A DNA stretch of 64,000 nucleotides, from assembly GCF_001905545.1 (NCBI RefSeq), contig NZ_LIPD01000013.1, forward strand, positions 216,349 through 280,348. Direction: 5' to 3'. Under the pieces are notes generated by a model. The model was not told where the DNA came from, made no database searches, and worked only from the letters and a program-made list of their open reading frames with translations. Made by a program: the position numbers and the translations under genes. The stretch comes from Streptomyces sp. CB02056. Its GTDB lineage: Bacteria > Actinomycetota > Actinomycetes > Streptomycetales > Streptomycetaceae. This document shows positions 8,542 through 17,163 of the stretch, piece after piece. Numbering within the stretch: position 1 is the first letter of the stretch; every line of letters starts with the position of its first letter.

Positions 8542-8754
8542 ATGGGCATCTTCGACAGGTTGTTCCACCGGCCGCAGCACGAGTCCGTCGGACAGGAGTC
8601 CGCCCAGCGGGCCGCCCTCGCCCACGACGAGGCCGCCGACGCGTACGGCGACGACATCGAGCGCACCCGGGAGCAGCAGGAACGGCTCGCCCAGGAGGAG
8701 GCCGACCGGCGCGCCGCCGAGAACATGACCGCCGAGGGCGACCCCTGGGGCTGA
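8542..8754 (+). CDS. Small charged helical protein of unknown function
   Basis: 70 residues, preceded by a strong GGAGGAG sequence. It begins MGIFDRLFHRPQ, a short amphipathic start, and then has a heptad-like run rich in Glu, Arg, Gln and Ala (ERTREQQERLAQEEADRRA) that should form one long helix or coiled coil. No signal peptide, no cysteines. I do not recognise a function. It lies between the mdcG-like gene (divergent) and the tricorn gene (convergent). Codon use is typical of the genome, so it is probably real. Confidence 0.65.
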   Translation: MGIFDRLFHRPQHESVGQESAQRAALAHDEAADAYGDDIERTREQQERLAQEEADRRAAENMTAEGDPWG

Positions 8755-8763
8755 GCCCGGACC

Positions 8764-11700
8764 TCAGGCCGTACGCGGCGGCAGCGGCGGGCGGCGCAGG
8801 TCCGGTCGGGGGGTGTCGGCGGACGGCGGCTCGGCGGCGGGGGCGTCCTCCAGCAGCTCCAGGGCCAGCTGGACGGCGGCGACCAGCTCCGGGTGGCGTC
8901 CCCGGGCCCAGTCGCGCGGGGTGCGCAGCACGTGCACGTCCGGTTCGACGCCCCGGTTCTCCACCGTCCAGCCGAGCCCGCCGCCGAACCAGGAGGCGTT
9001 CTTCGGCACCGAGATCTGGGTGCCGTCGCCGAGGGTGTGCCGTCCGCTCATCCCGACCACCCCGCCCCAGGTGCGGGCGCCGATCACCGGGCCGAGCCCG
9101 AGCAGCTTGATCGCCGCGATGATCACGTCGCCGTCGGAGCTGGTGGCCTCGTCGGCCAGCGCCACCAGCGGTCCGCGCGGTGCGTGCCGGGGCCAGCGGA
9201 CCGGGCGGCGGTCCCGGGTGAAGTCCCAGGCCAGGACGTGCCGGGAGAGCTTCTCCAGGACGAGTTCGGAGACGTTGCCGCCGGCATTGCCGCGGACGTC
9301 CAGGACCAGCGCGGGCTTGTCCAGTTCGCGCCGCAGGTCCCGGTTGAACTGCGCCCAGCCGGAGCCGCCGAGGTCCGGGATGTGCAGGTAGCCGCACCGT
9401 CCGTCGCTGAACTCGCGTACCAGGGAACGCCGTTTGGCCACCCAGTCCTGGTAGCGGATGGGCCGTTCGTCGACCAGCGGGGTGATCACGATCCGCCGCA
9501 CCGGGCCGTCCGGGGCGCCGCGCAGGGCCAGTTCGAGCGTCGTGCCGCCGGTGCCGGCCAGCAGCGGCAGCGGTCCGCGCAGCGGGTCCACCGGGCGGCC
9601 GCCGACCTCCAGGAACTCGTCGCCGTCCCGCACGCCCTGGGCGGCGAGCGGGGCGCGGGCGCGCGGGTCGGAGGTCTCGCCGGGCAGCACCCGGTCGACC
9701 AGCCAGCGGCCGTCGGGGGAGCGGTGGGCGTTGGCGCCGAGCAGGCCGAGCGGCTGCTGGGCGAGCACCGGGCCCTCGGCGCGCCGGGAGGGGGTGACGT
9801 AGGCGTGCGAGGTGCCGAGTTCGCCGAGGAGTTCGCGCAGCAGGTCGGCGAAGTCGTCGGGGGAGCAGACCCGGTCCAGCAGCGGCTCGTACTGGGCGAC
9901 CAGCGCGGGCCAGTCCAGGCCGGACATCCGCTCGTCCCAGAACTGGTCCCGGACGATCCGGGCCGCCTCGTGGTAGGCCTGGCGCCACTCGGCGGCCGGG
10001 TGCACGGTGTGGGTGATCCGGCGCAGGTCGACGGTGGTGCCGGCGGCGGGGGCGGCGACCGGGACCACCCGCAGCGTCCCGGCCGAGTACACCGCGATCG
10101 AGCCGCCGTCCCCGGAGACCGCGTAGCCGTCCAGCTTGTCGACCAGCGTGCTGCGGGTGCCCCGGGCCAGGTCGAAGTGCTCCAGCGAGGGGCGCCCCGA
10201 GGTGTCCTCCGGGCTGGCGAAGGTCTGCCCGAGGGTGCCGGAGATCGGCCAGCGCAGCCAGACCAGGCCGCCGCGCACCGCGTCGGTGGCCGAGTACTTG
10301 GAGGCGATCACCGGGAACTGGAGCAGCCGCTCGCCGATGCCCTCCGGGTCGACCCGGACGGTGCCGTCGCCGCCTTCGCCGTGCGCGGCGCCGTCCTCGG
10401 GCGGGGCGGTGAACGGTGAGGGGGTGTCGGCGGCGAGCGGGACGAGGTACGGGCGGCAGCCGACCGGGAAGGAGAGGTCGCCGGTGTGCACGTCGTGGAC
10501 CGGGTCGAAGCCGCGCCAGGACAGGAAGGCCAGGTAGCGGCCGTCCCGGGTGAACACCGGCTGCTCGTCCTCGAACCGGCCGTCGGTGACGTCGGTGGTC
10601 GCCGCGGACGCGTCGGCGCGGGTGAGCCGGATGCGGCGCAGCGAGCGCCCGGCGACCGGCTCGGACCAGGCGGTCCAGTGCGAGTCGGGGGAGAAGCGGG
10701 CGCCGGTGACCGGCCCGTAGCCGGAGGCGGCCAGTTCGCGCACCCCGCCGTCGGCGGCGGAGACCAGCAGCAGCCGCCCGTCCGAGGTGGTGGCGGCGAG
10801 CCGGCTGCCGTCGGGGGAGGCGGTGAGCTCCAGGACGCGGCCGATCCGCCCGGCGGCGAGCACCCGGTGGCGGTGCTGCTCCGAGCGGGGGTGCCCCGGC
10901 AGCGGCACCACCTCGATCGCGTCGGCGCCCTCGGCGTCGGTGACCCAGGCCGCCTCACCGGTGTGCCCGAGCACCACCGGCAGCCGGGTGCGCACCCCGG
11001 GGGTGTCGGCGAGCGCCCGGGCCGGGCCGTCCTTGTGGGTGAGCCAGTACTGGCTGCCGCGCACGGTGACCACCCCGGCCCGGCCGGTCTGGTCGCAGGC
11101 GAGGTCCTTGACCTGGCCGGCGGCGCTGACCTGGTACGGGCGGCGGCCGGCCCGGGCGCCGCCGAGCGGGACGTGCAGCCGGCGCGGGGCGGGGGCGGCC
11201 AGGTCGTCCAGCAGCCAGAGGTCGCCGGCGTGCTGGTAGACGATCCGGGTGCCGTCGGTGGCGGCCTCACGGGCGTAGTAGGAGGCGTGGTCGGTGTGCC
11301 GGCGCAGGTCGGTGCCGTCCGGGCGGCAGGAGTAGACGTTGCCGATGCCCTCGTGGTCGGAGAGGAAGGCGATCCGGTCGCCGAGCGGGCCGCCGACCGG
11401 CATCGGCGCGGCGAGGTGCCCGGTGTGCCCGGGAAGGATCCGGTCGCCGTCCACCCAGAGCCGGCCGGTGGCGCCGCCCCGGTAGCGCTTCCAGGCGGCC
11501 GGCCCGTGCGGGGCGGCGCCGGTGAGCAGCACGGTCCGCTCGCGGCTCATCTGGGCGTCGCCGACCGGCCCCCAGGGCATCCGGCGGCCGGGGGAGCCGT
11601 CCGGCGGCAGGGCGTGCGCCCAGGTGTAGTGGCCGAAGGGCTCGTGGTAGGAGGTGACGGCCAGCACCTCGCCGTCCGGCAGCCAGCCGCGCACCCGGGT

Positions 11701-11982
11701 GTCCTGGCTGCCCCAGAAGCTGAGCCGGTCCGCCGGGCCGCCCTCGACCGGGGCGGTCCACACCTCGGGGGTCAGGGCGAGCCAGCTGGTCCAGGCGAGG
11801 GTGGTGCCGTCGGGGGAGAAGCGGGGGTGGCTGACCCGGGTGCGGTCGCAGCCGACCCGCCAGGCCCGGCCGGTGCCGCCGCCGTCGGCGTCCAGCGGGG
11901 CGATCCAGACGTCGTCCTCGGCGGTGAAGGTGAGCAGGCCGCCGTGCAGGTGGGGGTGGCGGAGGTAGCCGGGCGGGGTCAC
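8764..11982 (-). CDS. Tricorn protease homologue (S41 family peptidase)
   Basis: About 1072 residues, the usual tricorn size. The N-terminal two thirds are WD/Kelch-like beta-propeller repeats (DGTTLAWTS, FSPDSHWTAWS and similar). Then come a mixed helical segment with GELGTSHAYV carrying the catalytic His, a PDZ domain (DGDEFLEVGGRPVDP), and the S41 core with the nucleophile in DEATSSDGD and the Glu in ENRGVEPD. It works downstream of the proteasome, cutting oligopeptides to small peptides in the cytosol. GTG 11982 was chosen because AAGGA lies seven bases before it and the family starts here (TPPGYLRHPHLHGG). The frame extends to 12114 but that part overlaps the chitinase promoter. Confidence 0.92.
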   Translation of the reverse strand: MTPPGYLRHPHLHGGLLTFTAEDDVWIAPLDADGGGTGRAWRVGCDRTRVSHPRFSPDGTTLAWTSWLALTPEVWTAPVEGGPADRLSFWGSQDTRVRGWLPDGEVLAVTSYHEPFGHYTWAHALPPDGSPGRRMPWGPVGDAQMSRERTVLLTGAAPHGPAAWKRYRGGATGRLWVDGDRILPGHTGHLAAPMPVGGPLGDRIAFLSDHEGIGNVYSCRPDGTDLRRHTDHASYYAREAATDGTRIVYQHAGDLWLLDDLAAPAPRRLHVPLGGARAGRRPYQVSAAGQVKDLACDQTGRAGVVTVRGSQYWLTHKDGPARALADTPGVRTRLPVVLGHTGEAAWVTDAEGADAIEVVPLPGHPRSEQHRHRVLAAGRIGRVLELTASPDGSRLAATTSDGRLLLVSAADGGVRELAASGYGPVTGARFSPDSHWTAWSEPVAGRSLRRIRLTRADASAATTDVTDGRFEDEQPVFTRDGRYLAFLSWRGFDPVHDVHTGDLSFPVGCRPYLVPLAADTPSPFTAPPEDGAAHGEGGDGTVRVDPEGIGERLLQFPVIASKYSATDAVRGGLVWLRWPISGTLGQTFASPEDTSGRPSLEHFDLARGTRSTLVDKLDGYAVSGDGGSIAVYSAGTLRVVPVAAPAAGTTVDLRRITHTVHPAAEWRQAYHEAARIVRDQFWDERMSGLDWPALVAQYEPLLDRVCSPDDFADLLRELLGELGTSHAYVTPSRRAEGPVLAQQPLGLLGANAHRSPDGRWLVDRVLPGETSDPRARAPLAAQGVRDGDEFLEVGGRPVDPLRGPLPLLAGTGGTTLELALRGAPDGPVRRIVITPLVDERPIRYQDWVAKRRSLVREFSDGRCGYLHIPDLGGSGWAQFNRDLRRELDKPALVLDVRGNAGGNVSELVLEKLSRHVLAWDFTRDRRPVRWPRHAPRGPLVALADEATSSDGDVIIAAIKLLGLGPVIGARTWGGVVGMSGRHTLGDGTQISVPKNASWFGGGLGWTVENRGVEPDVHVLRTPRDWARGRHPELVAAVQLALELLEDAPAAEPPSADTPRPDLRRPPLPPRTA

Positions 11983-12077
11983 GCCTCCATCCTTCGACGG
12001 GGTGTCACCTCCGGCAACCGGAGGCAACCGGGGGTGGCCGGGGGCGGCCGGGCGCCGGTGGGCCGGGGCCGTCCGAA

Positions 12078-12135
12078 CCGGTCTGGACCATTGACACCTC
12101 ACGGCCGGATCCACTTCAGTGGTCTAGTCCAACTT
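12078..12135 (+). promoter_or_regulatory. Chitinase promoter with two DasR-like (dre) repeats
   Basis: TGGTCTAGTCCA at 12120-12131 differs by one base from the palindromic core TGGTCTAGACCA of the DasR-responsive element; a second related site, GGTCTGGACC, lies at 12080-12089. Between them TTGACA (12091-12096) is a good -35 box. Paired sites around the promoter are the known pattern of streptomycete chitinase genes, which are controlled by N-acetylglucosamine through DasR. Confidence 0.75.
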
Positions 12136-12226
12136 GGGTGCCAGGCCGGGCCGTTCCCCCCACTGGCCCGTGCTCCGGCGTGCCCTCGGACGTCCCCCAC
12201 GACCGCGCCATCGCAGGAGCACCCGC

Positions 12227-13918
12227 ATGCGCAGAACCCTTCCCGGACAACGCCGCGCCACCATCGCGGCCGGCACCGCCTCCGCCGTCGCCGCGGCCAC
12301 GCTGGTCGGCGTCACACTCGGCCTGGCGCCCACCGCCTCGGCCGGCGAGTTCCTGGTCAACGGCGGCTTCGAGTCCGGCTCACTCGGCCCCTGGAGCTGC
12401 TCCGGCAACTCCGGCAGCGTCGTCACCAGCCCGGTGCACGGCGGCAGTCGCGCGCTCGCCGCGGCCGCCACGGCCGGCGACACCGCCCAGTGCGGCCAGA
12501 CCGTCACCGTCGCCCCGAACACCACCTACACGCTCAGCGCCTACGTCAACGGCTCGTACGTCTACCTGGGCGTGGACGGCGGCGGCCCGAGCACCTGGAC
12601 CCCGGGCACCGGCGGCTCGTACCAGAAGCTCAGCCTCAGCTTCACCACCGGCGCCACCCAGACCAGTGCCACCGTCTACACCCACGGCTGGTACGGCCAG
12701 GGCACCTACTACGCGGACGACATCTCGCTGGACGGGCCGGGCGCGCCCAGCCCGACGCCCACGCCGACGCCCACCGGGACGGCCTCGCCGACCGCCTCGC
12801 CGACCGCGACCCCGACGGGCACACCGACCGGAACGCCCACCGGCACCCCGACCGGCACGCCCACGGGCACCCCCACGGGGACGCCCACCAGCCCGCCCGC
12901 CGGCAGCCACGCCCTGGTCGGCTACCTGCACGCGAGCTTCGCCAACGGCGCCGGCTACACCCGGATGGCCGACGTCCCGAACTCCTGGGACTTCATCAAC
13001 CTGTCCTTCGGCGAGCCCACCTCCGTCACCTCCGGCGACATCCGCTTCAACCGCTGCCCGGCCACCGAGTGCCCGACCGTCGAGTCGGACGACGAGTTCA
13101 AGGCCGCCATCGCCGCCAAGCGGGCCCAGGGCAAGAAGGTGCTGATCTCGATCGGCGGCCAGAACGGCCAGGTCCAGCTGACCAGCACCGCCGCCCGGGA
13201 CACCTTCGTCAGCTCGGTCTCGGCGATCATCGACAAGTGGGGCCTGGACGGCCTGGACATCGACTTCGAGGGCCACTCGCTCTCCCTCAACACCGGTGAC
13301 ACCGACTTCAGGAACCCGACCAGCCCGGTCATCGTCAACCTGATCTCCGCGGTGAAGACCCTCAAGGCCAAGTACGGCCCGGGCTTCGTGCTGACCATGG
13401 CGCCGGAGACCTTCTTCGTCCAACTCGGCTACCAGTACTACGGATCCGGCCCCTGGGGCGGCCAGGACCCGCGCGCCGGGGCGTACCTGCCGGTCATCCA
13501 CGCGCTGCGCGACGACCTCACCCTGCTGCACGTCCAGGACTACAACTCCGGCTCCATCATGGGCCTGGACAACCAGTACCACTCGATGGGCGGCGCCGAC
13601 TTCCACGTCGCGATGACCGACATGCTGCTCAAGGGCTTCCCGGTGGCGGGCAACGCGAACAACGTGTTCCCGGCGCTGCCGGCCTCCAAGGTCGCCATCG
13701 GCATGCCGGCCACCACCAACGCGGGCAACGGCTACGTCGCCCCGGCCGAGGTGAACAAGGCGCTCGACTGCCTCACCAAGCTGGCCAACTGCGGGACCTA
13801 CGTGCCGCGTTCGGGCGCGCAGTCGAACCTGCGCGGGCTGATGACCTGGTCGATCAACTGGGACCGGTTCGGCGGCCAGGAGTTCTCCAAGAACTTCAAC
13901 GGCTACTTCGGCCGCTGA
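12227..13918 (+). CDS. Secreted GH18 chitinase with N-terminal carbohydrate-binding domain
   Basis: 563 residues. A signal peptide (residues 1-35, ending TASA) is followed by a carbohydrate-binding-like beta-sandwich (about 36-165, starting EFLVNGGFESG), a Pro-Thr linker made of repeated TGTP units (about 167-222), and a GH18 catalytic barrel to the end. The catalytic motif is DGLDIDFEGH (Glu is the acid, near residue 346); KVLISIGGQNG is the conserved SxGG strand. It hydrolyses chitin outside the cell. AGGAG is eight bases before ATG 12227. The upstream DasR-like sites fit induction by chitin breakdown products. Single gene. Confidence 0.95.
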   Translation: MRRTLPGQRRATIAAGTASAVAAATLVGVTLGLAPTASAGEFLVNGGFESGSLGPWSCSGNSGSVVTSPVHGGSRALAAAATAGDTAQCGQTVTVAPNTTYTLSAYVNGSYVYLGVDGGGPSTWTPGTGGSYQKLSLSFTTGATQTSATVYTHGWYGQGTYYADDISLDGPGAPSPTPTPTPTGTASPTASPTATPTGTPTGTPTGTPTGTPTGTPTGTPTSPPAGSHALVGYLHASFANGAGYTRMADVPNSWDFINLSFGEPTSVTSGDIRFNRCPATECPTVESDDEFKAAIAAKRAQGKKVLISIGGQNGQVQLTSTAARDTFVSSVSAIIDKWGLDGLDIDFEGHSLSLNTGDTDFRNPTSPVIVNLISAVKTLKAKYGPGFVLTMAPETFFVQLGYQYYGSGPWGGQDPRAGAYLPVIHALRDDLTLLHVQDYNSGSIMGLDNQYHSMGGADFHVAMTDMLLKGFPVAGNANNVFPALPASKVAIGMPATTNAGNGYVAPAEVNKALDCLTKLANCGTYVPRSGAQSNLRGLMTWSINWDRFGGQEFSKNFNGYFGR

Positions 13919-13971
13919 GCAGCCGAGTCCCGGGCCGGCTGATCAGCTGACCCGACCGCCCGTGGGACCGT

Positions 13972-14003
13972 GCTTGAACCTGACACCGGTGTGAGGTCCA
14001 AGC
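13972..14003 (+). promoter_or_regulatory. Palindromic operator immediately before the MFS gene (MerR-like geometry)
   Basis: The 32-base element has arms GCTTGAACCTGACACC and GGTGTGAGGTCCAAGC, matching at 14 of 16 positions as an inverted repeat with no spacer. It contains TTGAAC placed as a -35 box with the dyad to its right, the layout used by MerR-family activators. It ends directly at an ATG (14004). No regulator gene is adjacent, so the cognate protein is unknown. Confidence 0.55.
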
Positions 14004-14012
14004 ATGGTCCCC

Positions 14013-15203
14013 ATGGCGACCACACAGCTCACCACCCCGGTACCCCCCAAGCCCTTCCCGCTCCCCGCCCTGCTCGCCCTGGCCACCGCCGTCTTCGTCA
14101 CCGGTCTCACCGAGAACCTGCCGGCCGGGGTGCTGCCCGGGATGAGCGAGGCACTCGGGGTCAGCGAGTCCGCGGCCGGGCAGACCGTCACCGTCTACGC
14201 GATCGGCTCCGCCGTCACCGCGATCCCGCTCAGCGCGGCCACCGCCGGCTGGGGCCGCAAGCGGCTGCTGCTCACCGCGATGGCGGGCTTCGCGGTGGCC
14301 AACACCGTCACCGCGGTCTCCACCAACTACCCGCTCACGCTCGCCGCCCGCTTCCTCGCGGGCGTCGCGGCCGGCCTCGCCTGGGCCCTGCTGGCGGGGT
14401 ACGCGCGCCGGCTGGTGCCGGTCGACCAGCAGGGCCGGGCCATGGCGGTGGCGATGGCGGGCGTGCCGGTCGCGCTGTCGCTGGGAGTGCCGGTCGGCAC
14501 CTTCCTCGGGCAGGTGCTCGCCTGGTGGGTGCCCTTCCTGGCCATGACGGCACTGGCGGTCGCCGTGATCGGCTGGATCGCGGCACTGCTGCCGGACCAG
14601 CCCGGGCAGCCGGCCGGTGAGCGCGTTCCGGTCCGGGACGCGCTCACCGTGCCCGGCGTCCGGCCGGTGCTCACCGTGACGGTGCTCTGGGTGCTCGCGC
14701 ACACCATCCTGTTCACCTACATCGCGCCCTTCCTGGACCGGGCCGGCCTCGGCGGCGCCACCGGCACCGTGCTGCTGGTCTTCGGGCTGGCCTCGCTGGC
14801 GAGCGTCTGGCTGGTCGGCGCCCACATCCACCGCCGGCTGCGGCAGCTGACGATCGGCGGCGCGCTGCTGGTCGCCGTGACCGCGGCCGTCCTCGCGGTG
14901 GCGTCCGGCAGCACGCCGCTGGTGTACGCCGCGGCGCTGTTCTGGGGCCTCGGCTGGGGCGGCGCCCCGACCCTGCTCCAGACCGCCCTCGGCGACGCGG
15001 GCGGGGAGCGGGCGGACGCCGCCCAGGCCGTCCTGGTGACCCTGTGGAACGCCGCGATGGCGGGCGGCGGCGTGCTCGGCGGCCTGGTCCTGAGCGGCCT
15101 GGGCACCGGCGCCCTGCCCTGGACGGTGCTCGCGCTGATGCTCCCCGTCCTCGCCGTGGCCACCGCCGCCCGCCGGCACGCCTTCCCGTCGGTGCGGGGT
15201 TAG
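14013..15203 (+). CDS. MFS transporter, drug/sugar efflux type (DHA1)
   Basis: About 396 residues with 12 predicted membrane helices. It has the DHA1-type start of TM1 (AVFVTGLTENLPAGVLPGM), loop 2-3 motif GWGRKRLL and a long central loop (DQPGQPAGERVPVRD), similar to AraJ/YdhP-type exporters. The substrate is unknown. ATG 14004 (three residues earlier) abuts the operator palindrome; ATG 14013 is the more likely start if transcription begins within the operator, but both are possible. The neighbouring coupled pair on the minus strand is convergent. The operator suggests induction by a small molecule. Confidence 0.85.
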   Translation: MATTQLTTPVPPKPFPLPALLALATAVFVTGLTENLPAGVLPGMSEALGVSESAAGQTVTVYAIGSAVTAIPLSAATAGWGRKRLLLTAMAGFAVANTVTAVSTNYPLTLAARFLAGVAAGLAWALLAGYARRLVPVDQQGRAMAVAMAGVPVALSLGVPVGTFLGQVLAWWVPFLAMTALAVAVIGWIAALLPDQPGQPAGERVPVRDALTVPGVRPVLTVTVLWVLAHTILFTYIAPFLDRAGLGGATGTVLLVFGLASLASVWLVGAHIHRRLRQLTIGGALLVAVTAAVLAVASGSTPLVYAAALFWGLGWGGAPTLLQTALGDAGGERADAAQAVLVTLWNAAMAGGGVLGGLVLSGLGTGALPWTVLALMLPVLAVATAARRHAFPSVRG

Positions 15204-15829
15204 CCCCGCATCAGCCGGTTCACCTCCTCGACCACCTCGGGGGACGCCTTCGCGAGCGCGCCGGAGTCGTACGGCGGCTGGGGGTCGTACTCGATCAGCA
15301 GCTGGATCGCCTGGGCGACGGTGTCCCCGGCGATCCGGCCGGCCAGCGTCAGCGCGAGGTCGATCCCGGCCGAGACCCCGGCGGCGATGGCGTACTTGCC
15401 GTCGATGACGACCCGCTCCGTCCCGGTCGGCTCCGCCCCGTACCCGGGCAGCCGGTCGAGGACGCCCCAGTGGGAGGTGGCCCGGCGGCCCTCCAGCAGC
15501 CCGGCGGCGCCCAGGATCAGCGAGCCGGAGCAGACCGAGGTGGTCCAGGTGGTGGTCGCGTCGATCCGGCGCACCCAGTCGAGCACGGCCCGGTCCTTCA
15601 GCTGGGCCTCCGTCCCGGGCCCGCCGGGCACCAGCAGCAGGTCGGCCGAGTCCACCTCGTCCAGGGCGGCGTCCGCGGTGAGCGCCAGGCTGTGCACGTC
15701 GTTGCGGACCGGCCCCCGTTCGGCGGCGGCGAACACCACCTCGGCGCCGGGGAGCCGGGACAGCACCTCGTACGGGCCGACCGCGTCCAGGGTGGTGAAC
15801 TCGGGGTAGAGCAGGATGGCGATGCGCAT
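15200..15829 (-). CDS. DJ-1/PfpI-family protein (isonitrile-hydratase-like)
   Basis: 209 residues forming a single DJ-1/PfpI domain: IAILLYPEFTTLDAVGPYEVL at the start, LLLVPGGPGTEAQL, the nucleophile elbow TTSVCSGSLILGAAGLL with its conserved Cys, and the RRATSHWGVLDRL block with His. Such proteins include isonitrile hydratases and glyoxalase/amidase relatives; the substrate cannot be told. GGAGG lies six bases before ATG 15829, and this ATG overlaps the TGA of the upstream GlxA-type gene (TGATG), so the two are translationally coupled. Confidence 0.88.
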   Translation of the reverse strand: MRIAILLYPEFTTLDAVGPYEVLSRLPGAEVVFAAAERGPVRNDVHSLALTADAALDEVDSADLLLVPGGPGTEAQLKDRAVLDWVRRIDATTTWTTSVCSGSLILGAAGLLEGRRATSHWGVLDRLPGYGAEPTGTERVVIDGKYAIAAGVSAGIDLALTLAGRIAGDTVAQAIQLLIEYDPQPPYDSGALAKASPEVVEEVNRLMRG

Positions 15830-16800
15830 CAGTGACCTCCAGTGGGTTCGGGTCGGAAGCGGCGTCGGTACTCGGCGGGCGGGGCGGCCAGGGCCCGGAC
15901 GAAGGCGCGCCGCATCGCCTCCGGGGTGCCGTAGCCGCAGGAGCGCGCGATCTCCTCGATGCCGTGGTCGGTGTCCTCCAGCAGCCGCCGGGCGGCCTCC
16001 AGCCGGACCCCGTCCACGTACCGGCCCGGGGTCACCCCCACCTCGGCGGCGAAGGCCCGGGCGAAGTGCCGCGGCGACAGCGCCGACCGGTCGGCCAGCG
16101 CCTCGACCGAGAGGTCGGCCTCCGGGTGCTCGGCGATCCACCGCTGCACCTCGCGCAGCGGCTGCCGGGCCGCCACCTGGGCGGCCAGCTGGGTGCTGAA
16201 CTGGGCCTGGTTGCCCGGCCGGCGCAGGAAGACCACCAGGTGGCGGGCGACCAGCAGGGCCGTCTCGCGCCCGAGGTCCTCCTCGACCAGGGCCAGCGCC
16301 AGGTCGATCCCGGCGGTGACCCCGGCCGAGGTGGCGATCCGGCCGTCCCGGACGTGGATCGGGTCCGGGTCCACCTCGACGTCCGGGAACCGCCGGGCCA
16401 GCTCCTCGCCGTAGGCCCAGTGGGTGGTCGCCCGGCGCCCGGCCAGCAGTCCGGCCTCGGCGAGCAGGAAGGCCCCGGTGCACACCGACACCACCCGCTC
16501 GGCCGCTCCGGCCAGCTCCCGGATCCGCTCCACCAGGGCCGGGTCCGGGCGCCCGGTGTCCATCCCGCCGGGAACCAGCAGGGTGTCCACCGGCCCGACC
16601 CCGGCCAGGTCCGCGTCCGGCAGCAGCCGCAGTCCGCTGTGGCTGCGCACCGGCCCGCCGCCGGGGGAGGCGGTGGTGACCCGGTAGGCCGCGGGCTGCC
16701 CGGCGGCCCGGCCCGCCCCCGCGAACACCTCCAGGGGGCCGGTCACATCGAGGCTCTGCACGCCCTCGAAGAGGACGATGACCACGCTGTGCGCTCTCAT
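15829..16800 (-). CDS. GlxA-type transcriptional regulator (DJ-1/PfpI domain plus AraC helix-turn-helix)
   Basis: 323 residues. An N-terminal DJ-1/PfpI domain (about 1-190; SVCTGAFLLAEAGLLAGRRATTHW) is followed by an AraC-type double helix-turn-helix (about 220-315; SVEALADRSALSPRHFARAF and IEEIARSCGYGTPEAMRRAF). This is the GlxA/FtrA architecture, in which the amidase-like domain senses a ligand. GGGAGG is eight bases before ATG 16800. It overlaps and is coupled to the following PfpI protein gene, so it may regulate that gene and perhaps the convergent exporter; this is inference. Confidence 0.92.
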   Translation of the reverse strand: MRAHSVVIVLFEGVQSLDVTGPLEVFAGAGRAAGQPAAYRVTTASPGGGPVRSHSGLRLLPDADLAGVGPVDTLLVPGGMDTGRPDPALVERIRELAGAAERVVSVCTGAFLLAEAGLLAGRRATTHWAYGEELARRFPDVEVDPDPIHVRDGRIATSAGVTAGIDLALALVEEDLGRETALLVARHLVVFLRRPGNQAQFSTQLAAQVAARQPLREVQRWIAEHPEADLSVEALADRSALSPRHFARAFAAEVGVTPGRYVDGVRLEAARRLLEDTDHGIEEIARSCGYGTPEAMRRAFVRALAAPPAEYRRRFRPEPTGGH

Positions 16801-16972
16801 ACGGCCAGCCTCCCAACGGGGAGCGGTGGCAGCAATGACCTGCTTCCCACCTTTCCTGCCATCCGGCGCGTGCGGGGGCGCGTGCGGCGGCGCGGGACCG
16901 GAGGGGCGCGCGGGCGGACGGCGGGACCCGTACGGGCGTACGGCGGAAACCGCGCGGGCGTACGCCGAAACG

Positions 16973-17008
16973 CCGGAAGGCCCCCCGCTCTCGCGAAGGG
17001 CCTTCCGG
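16973..17008 (-). terminator. Terminator of tRNA-Lys copy 1
   Basis: A hairpin with CCGGAAGG and CCTTCCGG arms lies eight bases after the tRNA, followed by TTTCGGCG on the minus strand. Two bases differ from the otherwise identical terminator of copy 2, and the change breaks part of the inner stem. Confidence 0.7.
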
Positions 17009-17015
17009 CTGTCTG

Positions 17016-17089
17016 TGCGCCGCCAGGGACTCGAACCCCGGACCCGCTGATTAAGAGTCAGCTGCTCTAACCAACTGAGCTAGCGGCGC
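17016..17089 (-). tRNA. tRNA-Lys(CTT), copy 1
   Basis: The minus strand gives a full cloverleaf: acceptor GCGCCGC/GCGGCGC, D-arm GCTCAGTTGGTTAGAGC, anticodon stem GCTGA/TCAGC around loop CTCTTAA (anticodon CTT), and T-arm with GGTTCGAGTCC. CCA is not encoded. A TAATGT box about 16 bases upstream could be its -10 element. The whole unit is repeated at 21823. Confidence 0.95.
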
Positions 17090-17163
17090 CTGCTGACGTG
17101 GAGAACATTACCTGGTCAGCGGCTGAAACTCACAATCGGCCCGGGGCGGGGAGCCCGGCGCGC

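Noticed and set aside
12750..12900. Tandem repeats in the chitinase gene as a mobile or regulatory element
   Set aside because: They encode the Pro-Thr linker between binding and catalytic domains, which is normal for secreted chitinases.
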